Shown: positions 12,350 through 22,819 of the stretch, piece by piece | How the letters are laid out: each line of letters opens with the position of its first letter | Numbering within the stretch: position 1 is the stretch's first letter | DNA from: Syncephalis plumigaleata | Lineage: Eukaryota; Zoopagomycota; Zoopagomycetes; Zoopagales; Piptocephalidaceae | Length of the DNA: 64,000 bases | Reading direction: 5' to 3' | NCBI GenBank assembly: GCA_025201365.1 | Contig: JAIXMF010000012.1 | Span: forward strand, 1-64,000 | Made by a program: the position numbers and the translations under genes | Notes under the pieces: model-generated | What the model saw: the letters and a program-made list of their open reading frames with translations, nothing else | Told to the model about the DNA's origin: nothing | Database searches by the model: none

Positions 12350-13245
12350 TTATCCAACACAACGCTTCCAAAAACGATTATCAAACAGCTATCCCACTAT
12401 GTTACACAATCCTTGCCAAAAAATTCACACGCCGTTATTCCACTTATGCACTGCAGCCACGTCCTTACAATATCGCGCTGCAATCTGGCTTAATCCTGTG
12501 CACGTTGTCACCGTCAACTACTATTTAATCCTATCCTATCGGAACTAACCGACCGCACACTGCATCCGTTACTTTCTCAACTGTCTACGTCTTTTGCGCT
12601 TTTGTTTTTCTTTCGTTTTCCACATCATTCTGCTACTCTTTTCTTGTAATGACACTTTCTACATAATACTGTCGCTTATATAATAGAATGAGTTATTCTT
12701 TATTATATTTGTTTGTACGGCGTTAATAATAAGTATACTATTAGGTATTATATATTTGCCTTTATTTGCTTGAATGTACACATGCATGGGACATTGGTTG
12801 TTGGATCTACAGCAGAAAGTAGCAGCTACTTAAGCGATTGGGACTAGTGCAGAGTAGTGGAACGGGGCACGCACTGCGATACAGTTTGCATCGAGCGCTA
12901 TTACCCCAAATTCTTAAGTATGCTGCTATGGGCTGTAGTAATCCGCAATCAATGTAAGCGGTACTTGAGTGTCCTGGATAGTTGGAAGGCTAACGCCGTG
13001 GCAGAGTTCTGCTATTACAAGACCCTCATTTATCGCGGTAGGTGGATGCTGTTTATGTTCGCTATTACGCAGATCGAAAGATTGCTCAATAGTATTCCGT
13101 GGGGAATTCTAGGACATACAACGGCATCTGCCTCGCTACCCTTTTGCTACTAACTATTTTGATTAATTAGATAGCTGTCTATTCATATTACGAGGATACA
13201 CGCAACGCACAACAATAATTAGAAGGTAAGTAAATATGGCCACTC

Positions 13246-13509
13246 GTGCATACAATCAATACTAATAGCTGCCGTTTACTAATTACACTCTTTATTATTC
13301 ATTTACAACGCTATCAACCATTTAATTACTGCCATTATAGTCTAAACATTGTAATCGTAGGAAGCATATTTGGGTTGCCTAAGCCAGCATTGTTTGGCTT
13401 AGGAGGGATAGGGGTAGCTTACTGGTCTATGGCCGGTATTGCTTTGGGTGTACACAAATATGCTTCCTATGCGGGTTTTCCTTCATTTAATAAACGTGTT
13501 ATAACATAG
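13246..13509 (+). CDS. unrecognised membrane-protein-like exon(s), left arm
   Basis: An open frame ending at 13509 contains the hydrophobic stretch GSIFGLPKPALFGLGGIGVA followed by YWSMAGIALG and KYASYAGFPSFNKRVIT. Splice-like signals at about 13216 (AAGGTAAGTA), 13266 (AATAG) and 13339 (TTATAG) suggest it is the last exon of a small membrane protein. The family is not recognised. The region from about 12560 to 13220 before it shows no family I can name. The frame is mirrored exactly at 16708-16971. Confidence 0.3.
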   Translation: MHTINTNSCRLLITLFIIHLQRYQPFNYCHYSLNIVIVGSIFGLPKPALFGLGGIGVAYWSMAGIALGVHKYASYAGFPSFNKRVIT

Positions 13510-13722
13510 TACAATCAACTTAATAACAGTGGATATTGATTACGTTAACCTTTTTGCATTCTCATTGTTACTTGATAGATCATTATATCTTACATGGGCT
13601 ACATTGTTCTGCCACGTTGATTAGCAATACTTACCAAGTATTCTCGTTCAATAAAGGTTGTCGATAAGAAGTGTGAATAGCATACTCAACGGTAGAACTA
13701 ATACTTGTCTTGTTTATTGTAG

Positions 13723-14765
13723 TTATTCAAGAATTGAATCGCTCTACCAACTCACAGTTATCGGCGTTCTACGTTGAATCTACCAAGGAGCGGCTTTACG
13801 TTGACGACAAATTATCGTTGGCACGAAGATCAGCACAGACTGCCGTATACCGCGTAAGAAGCCATTGATACTTGGTATGCAACTGTACCTAAGCAAGGAA
13901 TGCCATATAGATAATTGAGGTGTACACACGCGCACTCGCACCAATTACCTGTCATTTAGCCGAGGAGGTTCAGCTTTTCTCCTCGTCGAGTTGGTCAACA
14001 CCACTTGATAGCGTATTCCAGTCGGGATGGATATCTCTGGTAAACACTTGCAATTACTGAGCTATGTGTGGTCTAACACTCGAGCATTGCCAATGAATAG
14101 GATGATCGTTGGCATAATATTGTTTTGGAGCAGGACTGGACAGTGCTACGACACCTTCGTAGTCAGTACTACCAGCTAGTCGAGAAGATGCGACAGGCCA
14201 AGTAAGTGCTATCTGCAGTATAAAGGATTATTTATTTACAAATCTCATTGGCTGACAGGGGAATCAAGACAAGCGCGCAAATCGATCTGTCACTAGAACT
14301 AGAAGACAATGCAATGTTCCCACTAGGTCAGCTACTACAGAAATACGGTAAGACGATAATAATAATAGCGATAGTGATATCGGTTGTATATATTTTACTA
14401 AGCAATACGCATTAGCATCACAACTACCTGAGCTGTTCTTATGCGCATCGGTTAATGTTGCTGCACAGTCGACATTAACCACGAGAAATGACACTGTCCT
14501 TATTAGTGAAACGATATCATTACCAAGTAAGTATGAAGTATGCAGTATGAGTGTACCATGATAATGACTATTGATCGACAACGTAATAGACACTATGAAC
14601 GGTGCATCTGGTCAAATGATTCTACGTTTATCGGTACGACATAAATGTCCTAGATGTTGGAGCTATCGATCTGATCAACCGGAATGACTATGCAATCGAT
14701 GCCAGCTTGTTGTGAACAATAACAATGGACACGTCATTGACACTGCTATGCATTCATGTAACTAA
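13723..14765 (+). pseudogene. 5'-truncated isoleucyl-tRNA synthetase (mitochondrial type), left arm
   Basis: Only the C-terminal third of an IleRS is present, in several exons. Segments match in order: QLSAFYVESTKERLYVDDK with RRSAQTAVYR (anticodon-binding domain), then YTRALAPITCHLAEEVQLF, DSVFQSGW, DWTVLRHLRSQYYQLVEKM, QYALASQLPELFLCASVN and the zinc-binding end HKCPRCWSYRSDQPE-stop-LCNRCQLVV. The catalytic Rossmann domain with HIGH and KMSKS is absent from the sequence before it. An in-frame TGA at 14685-14687 falls between the two Cys pairs. The remnant ends at TAA 14763-14765, only 19 bp before the arm's inner edge. A functional full-length gene must lie elsewhere. Confidence 0.82.
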
Positions 14766-14784
14766 TAGCAACATCCCATCGATG

Positions 14785-15432
14785 ATGTACTCGTTATTCA
14801 CATTCTTGCCAATGCTTTTACACAATAAACATCCATCTTTACAATAACTATATGCTGATTTTTTGGGCAATCATTTTCTACATTGATGCAAATGGTGTAT
14901 GTCGTGGGTGAATCTATACTAGATGATTAGCCTTGCTGAGTTTTGACGGCGACTGAATCGGTTAGTCCACCCACTGACCGAGGATAACATCCGACTCCAT
15001 TCTAATTACCGAATACTTGCTGCGGTATGTCAGCCATGTGATATGTCCAGTTTAATTTACCGATTGAGACGACGACTGTCCATACTCATATAGAAATGCC
15101 GTTAATGGTAATAATCGAGTGTTCGCTATGTTGGCAGTAATTAATGTAGTATAGATTGCATAATAGCAGTATTGCGTGTATCAATATCTATAATTGATCA
15201 TATCATATGGATGTTTATAAACTGATGATGATGATGATAATGATGATGGTATCATTGGTAGTAGTAATTGCTAGCTGATCATTCTAATCCATTCAACTAA
15301 TAGTGAATATCGTACACGAATACAGTATGATAAAGTAACAGTTTATAATTGGTATGTGTCTGACAACTAGGTTCCATGTATTCAGGATGATCGAATGAAT
15401 CAGGTTGTTATTCAATAGGCATGCTAGGACAC
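14785..15432. other. unique spacer at the centre of the palindrome
   Basis: 648 bp that is not repeated between the arms. It contains a (GAT)n run at about 15224-15248 and no open frame of note. I see no transposase, integrase or origin-like sequence. The arms begin abruptly on either side, next to an ATCGAT. Confidence 0.8.
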
Positions 15433-15451
15433 CATCGATGGGATGTTGCTA

Positions 15452-16494
15452 TTAGTTACATGAATGCATAGCAGTGTCAATGACGTGTCCATTGTTATTG
15501 TTCACAACAAGCTGGCATCGATTGCATAGTCATTCCGGTTGATCAGATCGATAGCTCCAACATCTAGGACATTTATGTCGTACCGATAAACGTAGAATCA
15601 TTTGACCAGATGCACCGTTCATAGTGTCTATTACGTTGTCGATCAATAGTCATTATCATGGTACACTCATACTGCATACTTCATACTTACTTGGTAATGA
15701 TATCGTTTCACTAATAAGGACAGTGTCATTTCTCGTGGTTAATGTCGACTGTGCAGCAACATTAACCGATGCGCATAAGAACAGCTCAGGTAGTTGTGAT
15801 GCTAATGCGTATTGCTTAGTAAAATATATACAACCGATATCACTATCGCTATTATTATTATCGTCTTACCGTATTTCTGTAGTAGCTGACCTAGTGGGAA
15901 CATTGCATTGTCTTCTAGTTCTAGTGACAGATCGATTTGCGCGCTTGTCTTGATTCCCCTGTCAGCCAATGAGATTTGTAAATAAATAATCCTTTATACT
16001 GCAGATAGCACTTACTTGGCCTGTCGCATCTTCTCGACTAGCTGGTAGTACTGACTACGAAGGTGTCGTAGCACTGTCCAGTCCTGCTCCAAAACAATAT
16101 TATGCCAACGATCATCCTATTCATTGGCAATGCTCGAGTGTTAGACCACACATAGCTCAGTAATTGCAAGTGTTTACCAGAGATATCCATCCCGACTGGA
16201 ATACGCTATCAAGTGGTGTTGACCAACTCGACGAGGAGAAAAGCTGAACCTCCTCGGCTAAATGACAGGTAATTGGTGCGAGTGCGCGTGTGTACACCTC
16301 AATTATCTATATGGCATTCCTTGCTTAGGTACAGTTGCATACCAAGTATCAATGGCTTCTTACGCGGTATACGGCAGTCTGTGCTGATCTTCGTGCCAAC
16401 GATAATTTGTCGTCAACGTAAAGCCGCTCCTTGGTAGATTCAACGTAGAACGCCGATAACTGTGAGTTGGTAGAGCGATTCAATTCTTGAATAA
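15452..16494 (-). pseudogene. 5'-truncated isoleucyl-tRNA synthetase (mitochondrial type), right arm
   Basis: Exact mirror of the left-arm remnant, with the same exon boundaries, the same missing catalytic half and the same in-frame TGA (15530-15532). The whole segment falls in the part of the arms that appears identical. Truncation and stop therefore either came before the inverted duplication or were copied by gene conversion. Confidence 0.82.
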
Positions 16495-16707
16495 CTACAA
16501 TAAACAAGACAAGTATTAGTTCTACCGTTGAGTATGCTATTCACACTTCTTATCGACAACCTTTATTGAACGAGAATACTTGGTAAGTATTGCTAATCAA
16601 CGTGGCAGAACAATGTAGCCCATGTAAGATATAATGATCTATCAAGTAACAATGAGAATGCAAAAAGGTTAACGTAATCAATATCCACTGTTATTAAGTT
16701 GATTGTA

Positions 16708-16971
16708 CTATGTTATAACACGTTTATTAAATGAAGGAAAACCCGCATAGGAAGCATATTTGTGTACACCCAAAGCAATACCGGCCATAGACCAGTAAGC
16801 TACCCCTATCCCTCCTAAGCCAAACAATGCTGGCTTAGGCAACCCAAATATGCTTCCTACGATTACAATGTTTAGACTATAATGGCAGTAATTAAATGGT
16901 TGATAGCGTTGTAAATGAATAATAAAGAGTGTAATTAGTAAACGGCAGCTATTAGTATTGATTGTATGCAC
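16708..16971 (-). CDS. unrecognised membrane-protein-like exon(s), right arm
   Basis: Identical mirror copy of 13246-13509, with the same hydrophobic C-terminal segment and splice-like signals. Function is unknown. It is real duplicated sequence but may not be a gene. Confidence 0.3.
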   Translation of the reverse strand: MHTINTNSCRLLITLFIIHLQRYQPFNYCHYSLNIVIVGSIFGLPKPALFGLGGIGVAYWSMAGIALGVHKYASYAGFPSFNKRVIT

Positions 16972-17875
16972 GAGTGGCCATATTTACTTACCTTCTAATT
17001 ATTGTTGTGCGTTGCGTGTATCCTCGTAATATGAATAGACAGCTATCTAATTAATCAAAATAGTTAGTAGCAAAAGGGTAGCGAGGCAGATGCCGTTGTA
17101 TGTCCTAGAATTCCCCACGGAATACTATTGAGCAATCTTTCGATCTGCGTAATAGCGAACATAAACAGCATCCACCTACCGCGATAAATGAGGGTCTTGT
17201 AATAGCAGAACTCTGCCACGGCGTTAGCCTTCCAACTATCCAGGACACTCAAGTACCGCTTACATTGATTGCGGATTACTACAGCCCATAGCAGCATACT
17301 TAAGAATTTGGGGTAGTAGCGCTCGATGCAAACTGTATCGCAGTGCGTGCCCCGTTCCACTACTCTGCACTAGTCCCAATCGCTTAAGTAGCTGCTACTT
17401 TCTGCTGTAGCTCCAACAACCAATGTCCCATGCATGTGTACATTCAAGCAAATAAAGCGCAAATATATAATACCTAATAGTATACTTATTATTAACGCCG
17501 TACAAACAAATATAATAAAGAATAACTCATTCTATGTATATAAGCGACAGTATTACGTAGAAAGTGTCATTACAAGAAAAGAGTAGCAGAATGATAGTGG
17601 AAAACGAAAGAAAAACAAAAGCGCAAAAGACGTAGACAGTTGAGAAAGATAACGGATGCAGTGTGCGGTCGGTTAGTTCCGATAGGCTAGGATTAAATAG
17701 TAGTTGACGGTGACAACGTGCACAGGATTAAGCCAGATTGCAGCGCGATATTGTAAGGACGTGGCTGCAGTGCATAAGTGGAATAACGGCGTGTGAATTT
17801 TTTGGTAAGGATTGTGTAACCTAGATGGGATAGCTGTTTGATAATCGTTTTTGGAAGCGTTGTGTTGGATAAGTG

Positions 17876-18998
17876 AACAAAGAAATGAGGAAAACGATAG
17901 CTTACGATATCTGAATTGGGATGAAGTAATAGCGTCGAAAGAATGGGATGAACTGCCAACCTCATAAGCACTAGTAAAAGAGGAAAGAAAGAAAGGAAGG
18001 GGATTCTGGTAAACGATATCAGTGCGGGTCCTTTGTCAATAATCAGACAGATTGTGTCTGCTTACATAGAGCAAAACCACCTTCCAAATAAAGACGATGC
18101 AAGAGCGCAGTCACTTTACTTGTTTATCTTGACGACCAATATCTTCTACGCCCTGTAAATTTGTCATGAATAAAGATATCTACATTAAATGTGCACAGCG
18201 TATTTAGTCAAGTGTCAAGCTATGCAGGCGAACTTGCCGCGTCGAAATTGGTCAAGTATTGGCAAAGATCGTAAAAAAATGCGATTATTATAGTGTTAGA
18301 GCTGGTCAGTTCTGTTCAGATCAGCTCAGCTCTACCCAGTAGGAGTTTGAAATATTTCTAGGTATAAAGCGTCCTAGAGGAAGTATAGCGGTATAAGCTG
18401 AAGCTTCAGTTGTATGACGTCACTTGTTACTCTACCGCGCACTAGCACGTAGGTGGACAAAGCAATGGGAAAAAACGATAGCTTGCGATATCTGAATTGG
18501 GATGAACTAATAGCGTCGAAAGAATGGGATGAACTGCCAACCTCATAAGCACTAGTAAAAGATGGATGGATGGAAGGAAATCCTGGTAAACGATATCGGT
18601 GCGGAAGTGCTTTGTCAATAATCAGGCAAATCGTGTCTGCTTACATAGAGCAAAACCACCTTCCAAATAAAGACGATGCAAGAGCGCAGTCACTTTGCTT
18701 GTTTATCTTGACGACCAATATCTTCTACACCCTAGAGATTTATCATGAATAAAGATATCTACATTAAATGTGCACATCGTATTTATTCAAGTGTCAAGCT
18801 ATACAAGCAAACTTGCCGCGTCGAAATTGGTCAAGTATTGGCAAAGATCGTAAAAAACATGTGATTATTATAGTGTTGGAGCTGCTCAGTTCTGCTCAAT
18901 TCTGCTCAACTCTACGCAGTATGAGTTTGAAATATTCCCAGGTACAAAGCGTACTAGAGGAAGTGTAGCGGTATAAGCTGGAGCTACAGTTTTATGAC
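17876..18998. repeat. tandem pair of about 530-bp units in the right arm
   Basis: Mirror of the left-arm pair: one unit at about 17876-18421 and one at about 18459-18998, upstream of the right kinase. The window thus has four copies. The unit next to the kinase resembles its mirror partner more than its tandem neighbour (for example TATGACCTATGTGTTGCG versus ATGACGTCACTTGTTACTC at the kinase-proximal end), so the tandem duplication came before the inverted duplication. Confidence 0.85.
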
Positions 18999-19010
18999 CT
19001 ATGTGTTGCG

Positions 19011-19020
19011 TTATATAAAG
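19011..19020 (+). promoter_or_regulatory. TATA box of the right kinase copy
   Basis: TTATATAAAG, about 185 bp before the ATG at 19204. The element and its distance are kept in the left arm. Confidence 0.55.
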
Positions 19021-19203
19021 CCACTAGTAATGGCGACAGTAGGTACTGGGCTATGCACAACCTCTTATTCCGCTACTCTTCCAGTTCTATCCACTATTTA
19101 GTTCAACCTAGGCTTACACGCAAATTTTTACTTAAGCTTCATACATCTCCACCCCTACTTTCTATACTCTTACCGCGATATACTCAACGACTACGCTTTC
19201 AAG

Positions 19204-21737
19204 ATGGAACAAGGTGTCGCCTCTATTAGTGCTAGTGATGGCACTAATAGTACTAAATCATCAACTCCAACTCCAGTTTCAGCTCCACTACTAGTGCCAG
19301 CATCAAAGTCCGCGCCTATTTTAATACCTGCTACCACTGCTGGTACCGACGAGGGAAGAGTACTTATTGCCGCCTCTAATTCTGCTCCTGTTCCTGCTAC
19401 CGCTCCTGCTCCTGCTCCTGCCGCTGCTCCCGTTACTACCACTACTCCTACTCCCGTCCCCGCCACTACTCCTGTTCCTGCTACCGCTCCTGCTCCTGCT
19501 ACCGCTCCTGCTCCTGCCGCTGCTCCCGTTACTACCACTACTCCTGCTCCTGCTCCTGCTACTGCCTCTGCTGCTGCCTCGGAGTTGGTGCCAGCCCAAG
19601 CAGCGAAGCCATCACCAAAGTCAGCGCAACAATCAGCTGCTGGCGACGGTGGCTCAGGTGTAGGGAAAAAGCACAATAAATTTATTCATGTGCCTTTTGA
19701 GTGGCTCAAGCTGAAGCAGGAGAAACGCGCGAAGCTAATAGGGTGGATAACGCCAGAGGAAGATAAGAAGCAAGGTAAGCTGTGTTTAAATGACATTGAC
19801 AACAATAACTAACCTATCTACAGAATTGCTACTTTACTGTGGTGGCAAGCTATCATTTGGTAATGAAGCTAGCTGGTAAGTCACTACTATGTCGCCTTGA
19901 TTTACTTACTAATTGCAATACATTAGTGATTATAAGCTTCCTCAGCATAATAATTCTGCTTTTGATATATCAGAGGTAAGACAGTAATCATATTTAACGA
20001 TGAATGTAATCTAACCTGCAGCTCATTAGAAGAATGGCATGATCCATATCACAGTAAGTACTATGCTCAAATGTATTGGACGTTTAACTAACCATTTATT
20101 AGAATGGAGGTTCTGGTGCCTTAACTAGTAAGTTGTTGACATGTACGGTCAAATATTCATGCTAATCAATTCTGTAGTAAACAATCAGCAGAAAAATGGA
20201 AACAGCACATTTAAAAATGTTGGCACAATCAATATACGCGTTTATAGTTGTAAGTTACAACGACCATATTGATAAATTTGAGCTAACAATATATATAGAC
20301 AAATTTTTTTATACCGCGTTAGAACACGCAGAATCAGAGCAGGTGTCGCCTGTTTATTATACACAGGTAAATGGAGACAAATATATACAATATTACTACT
20401 AACACAATACAGATGCTCGGTGAGTACTATCACACTACGGAGCGTCTCGGCAGGTAAGTGAACAAATAGCTAAATACAGGGAAGTGTTATAATGAATAGC
20501 TAACGTGCGCATCTAGTGGTGGCTTTGGTACAGTCTACAGGGGAATATCCACCACCACTGAAGAAGAGGTCGCGATTAAACAGGCAGGTAGCGGCGATAC
20601 GTCGCTGCAAAAAGAGTGGCTTACCATGCAAATGTTTCGACAACAGCGACATATACTGCGTGGTATTAGTTTCCATCAGAATGATTGTGGAACATTTCTT
20701 ACCATCAAATTAGCCAAAGGAGGAGACCTCTTCCGCTACGGGGTAAAGAGCCTTCGACCCCTTCCTGAAGCCGAGGTGAAAACAATCGTTCGGCAAATTC
20801 TGCTGGGACTCCAGGTAAGTAACACAACTATGATTAATACTAGAACCATATTAACCATATATTATTAGGACTTACACAACATGGGCATAGCCCACCTTGG
20901 TAAGTAATTGATGGTGTTTACTGCTAACTAATAGTATTTATTAATAATAACTTGTTCAATATACTCGAACTACAACGACTAGACATCAAGGTAAGTCATT
21001 TGATTATTTGCTTTATTACAAATATTAACACAAACATAGCCGGAAAATGTTCTTTTCAAGGACGAGGGTCATACGCACGCCCTCCTGGCAGATTTTGGAT
21101 TGTCGCACGCATTCGTGTACCCATATGCGCCTATCCAGTCGCTTATTGGTACGCCGTCGTATATGGCACCTGAGATTCTCTTGTGCCAGGAAGGTGCGAG
21201 TAAAATTATGCAATCCTTCATAAAGCAAGGTGATGCCGGTATGAAGAAAGTTGCTTATACCTTAAATTCATACCTTGGATGCAGTACAAGTGGCGATATG
21301 TGGGGCGTAGGCGTGCTTACATATTTGCTGCTATGCCGTAAGTTAATCTCTGCTTAAAATTAATGATAGCTAACGCGATATACTATAGATGATCATCCAT
21401 TCCCGAAATGTATGAATAATGATGATTATAAAGAGTGCCTAAAGGAAGTTTTAAATGAACAAACACCATTTAAAACTATAAATTTCAATGCACCTGTGCA
21501 TGAAGGTAGGTTACGAGTACACTAATAAAATCAGCTAACTACAATTAATACTGTTTAGGGATTGATTTTATTAACCGCCTTCTTCAGTTGAATCCTATCC
21601 AACGAATGACGGTCAAGGATGCCCTGCAGCATCCATGGCTTAAATCGTTGGAAGAAACGAACAAGCGCGAGCTTGCTAGCCACTCACAATCCGAGCAGTC
21701 TGAGCAATCACCAAAGCGACCACGGTACGCTCCTTAA
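19204..21737 (+). CDS. FHA-domain serine/threonine kinase, Chk2/Rad53-like, right-arm copy
   Basis: Begins MEQGVASISASDGTNSTKSS. A Pro/Ala/Thr repeat region (about residues 40-130) built from CCTGCTCCTGCT-like DNA is followed by an FHA-like region over several short exons (19204-19774, 19824-19875, 19927-19975 and later ones): GGKLSFGNEASCDYKLPQHN and KNGNSTFKNVGTI match the FHA beta-strand and NGT-loop pattern. The kinase starts YHTTERLGSGGFGTVYRG, with lysine in VAIK, LDIKPENVLF, DFGLSH, GTPSYMAPEIL, SGDMWGVGVLTYLLLC and the C-lobe end QRMTVKDALQHPWL. HRD is replaced by RLD, but the catalytic Asp, Lys and Asn remain, so activity is likely. The C-terminus is Gln/Ser-rich with KRPR, a possible nuclear signal. 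FHA plus a CAMK-like kinase is the layout of the checkpoint kinases Rad53/Cds1/Chk2; orthology is not proven and a standard copy may exist elsewhere in the genome. Confidence 0.82.
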
Positions 21738-21779
21738 ATGCCCTCTCTAGTGCATCATACAATCTTGTTCAATAAATGT

Positions 21780-22760
21780 ACTACTATTGTCATTAACAAT
21801 TAAATTACTGCACACAAACATTTCCATACTTGCTACTCCATTCATTCTACTATTGCTCTCTTTATTCACTATACTTATTTATTTCCATCATTCTATCTTT
21901 TCACTACCTATACATGCTTGCCACTATCCCCATTTCACACTGCATGTATTCACTATTCCACCTATTGCTCATTCCCCTTGTTGTTTACTTCTTTACACAG
22001 CACGCGTCTTCTTCGTGTCAACTGCATTCTAGTTACTTCTACTATTGTCATTTCCCTTGCCACTAAACAGTAAGTGCCTTCTTTGTGTCAACTACATTCC
22101 ACTTGTCAGTAAACAACACACGTCTACTTCCTCTTAACTATATGCTAATTATTCCTTTTCCCTTTATTTACTTGTTTACTTTCTCAGTAATACGCGTCTT
22201 CTTCGTGTCATTCGCATTCCACTTACTTCCTCTTTCACTTTAGCATACACATTCCCAGTAGCAGCTATTCTGTCATACTATCTCTATGCCGTTTATTTAT
22301 CTCTTTGTTTTCCTCTTGCTCTAACCTATCTACATGCTCACTTGTCGTTATTATTACTATACCAATAAGCATTGTTTATTGTTCGTTCTAGTTCTTTGTT
22401 TTCTATCACTGTCCTGCTTATTTATCAATGTTTAAGCGTTCACTGCTCTCGTTGTAATATGTACCTTTTACTTTTACCACTCTTTTCCGTCATCTGTTTG
22501 TATGCAACCACTATGTCATGCTTTTATTTGTATTTTTATTTGTTTACTGCCATCTACATACTCTATCTACCTACAAGCATACACTGCTTCTCCAAATAAA
22601 CTGGCATACGTGTTCATGCATCCTTCCTTGCTCATTCCTTGCTCCTTCGTGTCAACTCAGTCATTCTACTAACTACTGCTTGTTTATTACATTGTTTATC
22701 ATGTATTCACTTTGTTCACTCGTTGCTCTCTATGCAAGTAACCATAAGCATTATCATCAT
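21780..22760. repeat. strand-asymmetric C/T tract (right arm) with imperfect repeats
   Basis: Mirror of the left tract. The core ACGCGTCTTCTTCGTGTCAA followed by (C)TGCATTC/CACTT recurs near 22002, 22075, 22120 and 22193. The C/T strand is the kinase sense strand downstream of its stop codon, so it would lie in the 3'UTR or just past it. No gene is seen. Confidence 0.7.
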
Positions 22761-22819
22761 AATTTATCTACCATGCTAGTTTATTACTACTTGTAAGTAC
22801 ATGACATGGCAATATCCAA

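Larger units (their letters stand above)
7411..14784 (+). repeat. left arm of a giant inverted repeat (palindrome)
   Basis: This arm is the reverse complement of 15433-22919. Matching positions sum to 30217 across the inner part (12.8-14.78 kb), rising to about 30317 at the kinase and about 30330 at the outer end, which shows net indels of about 110 bp between arms. The inner edge is sharp, in the ATCGAT-containing sequence CCCATCGATG at 14776-14784. The inner part from about 12.82 kb looks identical in both arms; outward, substitutions and small indels accumulate. The arm holds a damaged FHA kinase, a tandem repeat pair and a truncated isoleucyl-tRNA synthetase. Confidence 0.95.

Noticed and set aside
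14685-14687. In-frame TGA in the IleRS remnant as a possible selenocysteine or reassigned codon
   Set aside because: TGA acts as a normal stop for other genes here, the site is not a family Cys position, and the gene is already truncated.
14785-15432. Palindrome as a DNA transposon with long terminal inverted repeats
   Set aside because: The spacer has no transposase, the arms hold host gene pieces, and no target-site duplication is visible at the outer ends.
18570-18968. Small proteins encoded by the tandem 530-bp units
   Set aside because: The frames are interrupted or different in the other three unit copies.
21787-22796. Several long hydrophobic open frames in the C/T-rich tract (and mirrors at 7729-8580)
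   Set aside because: They follow from the strand bias, overlap in different frames, and are not kept between the two arms.
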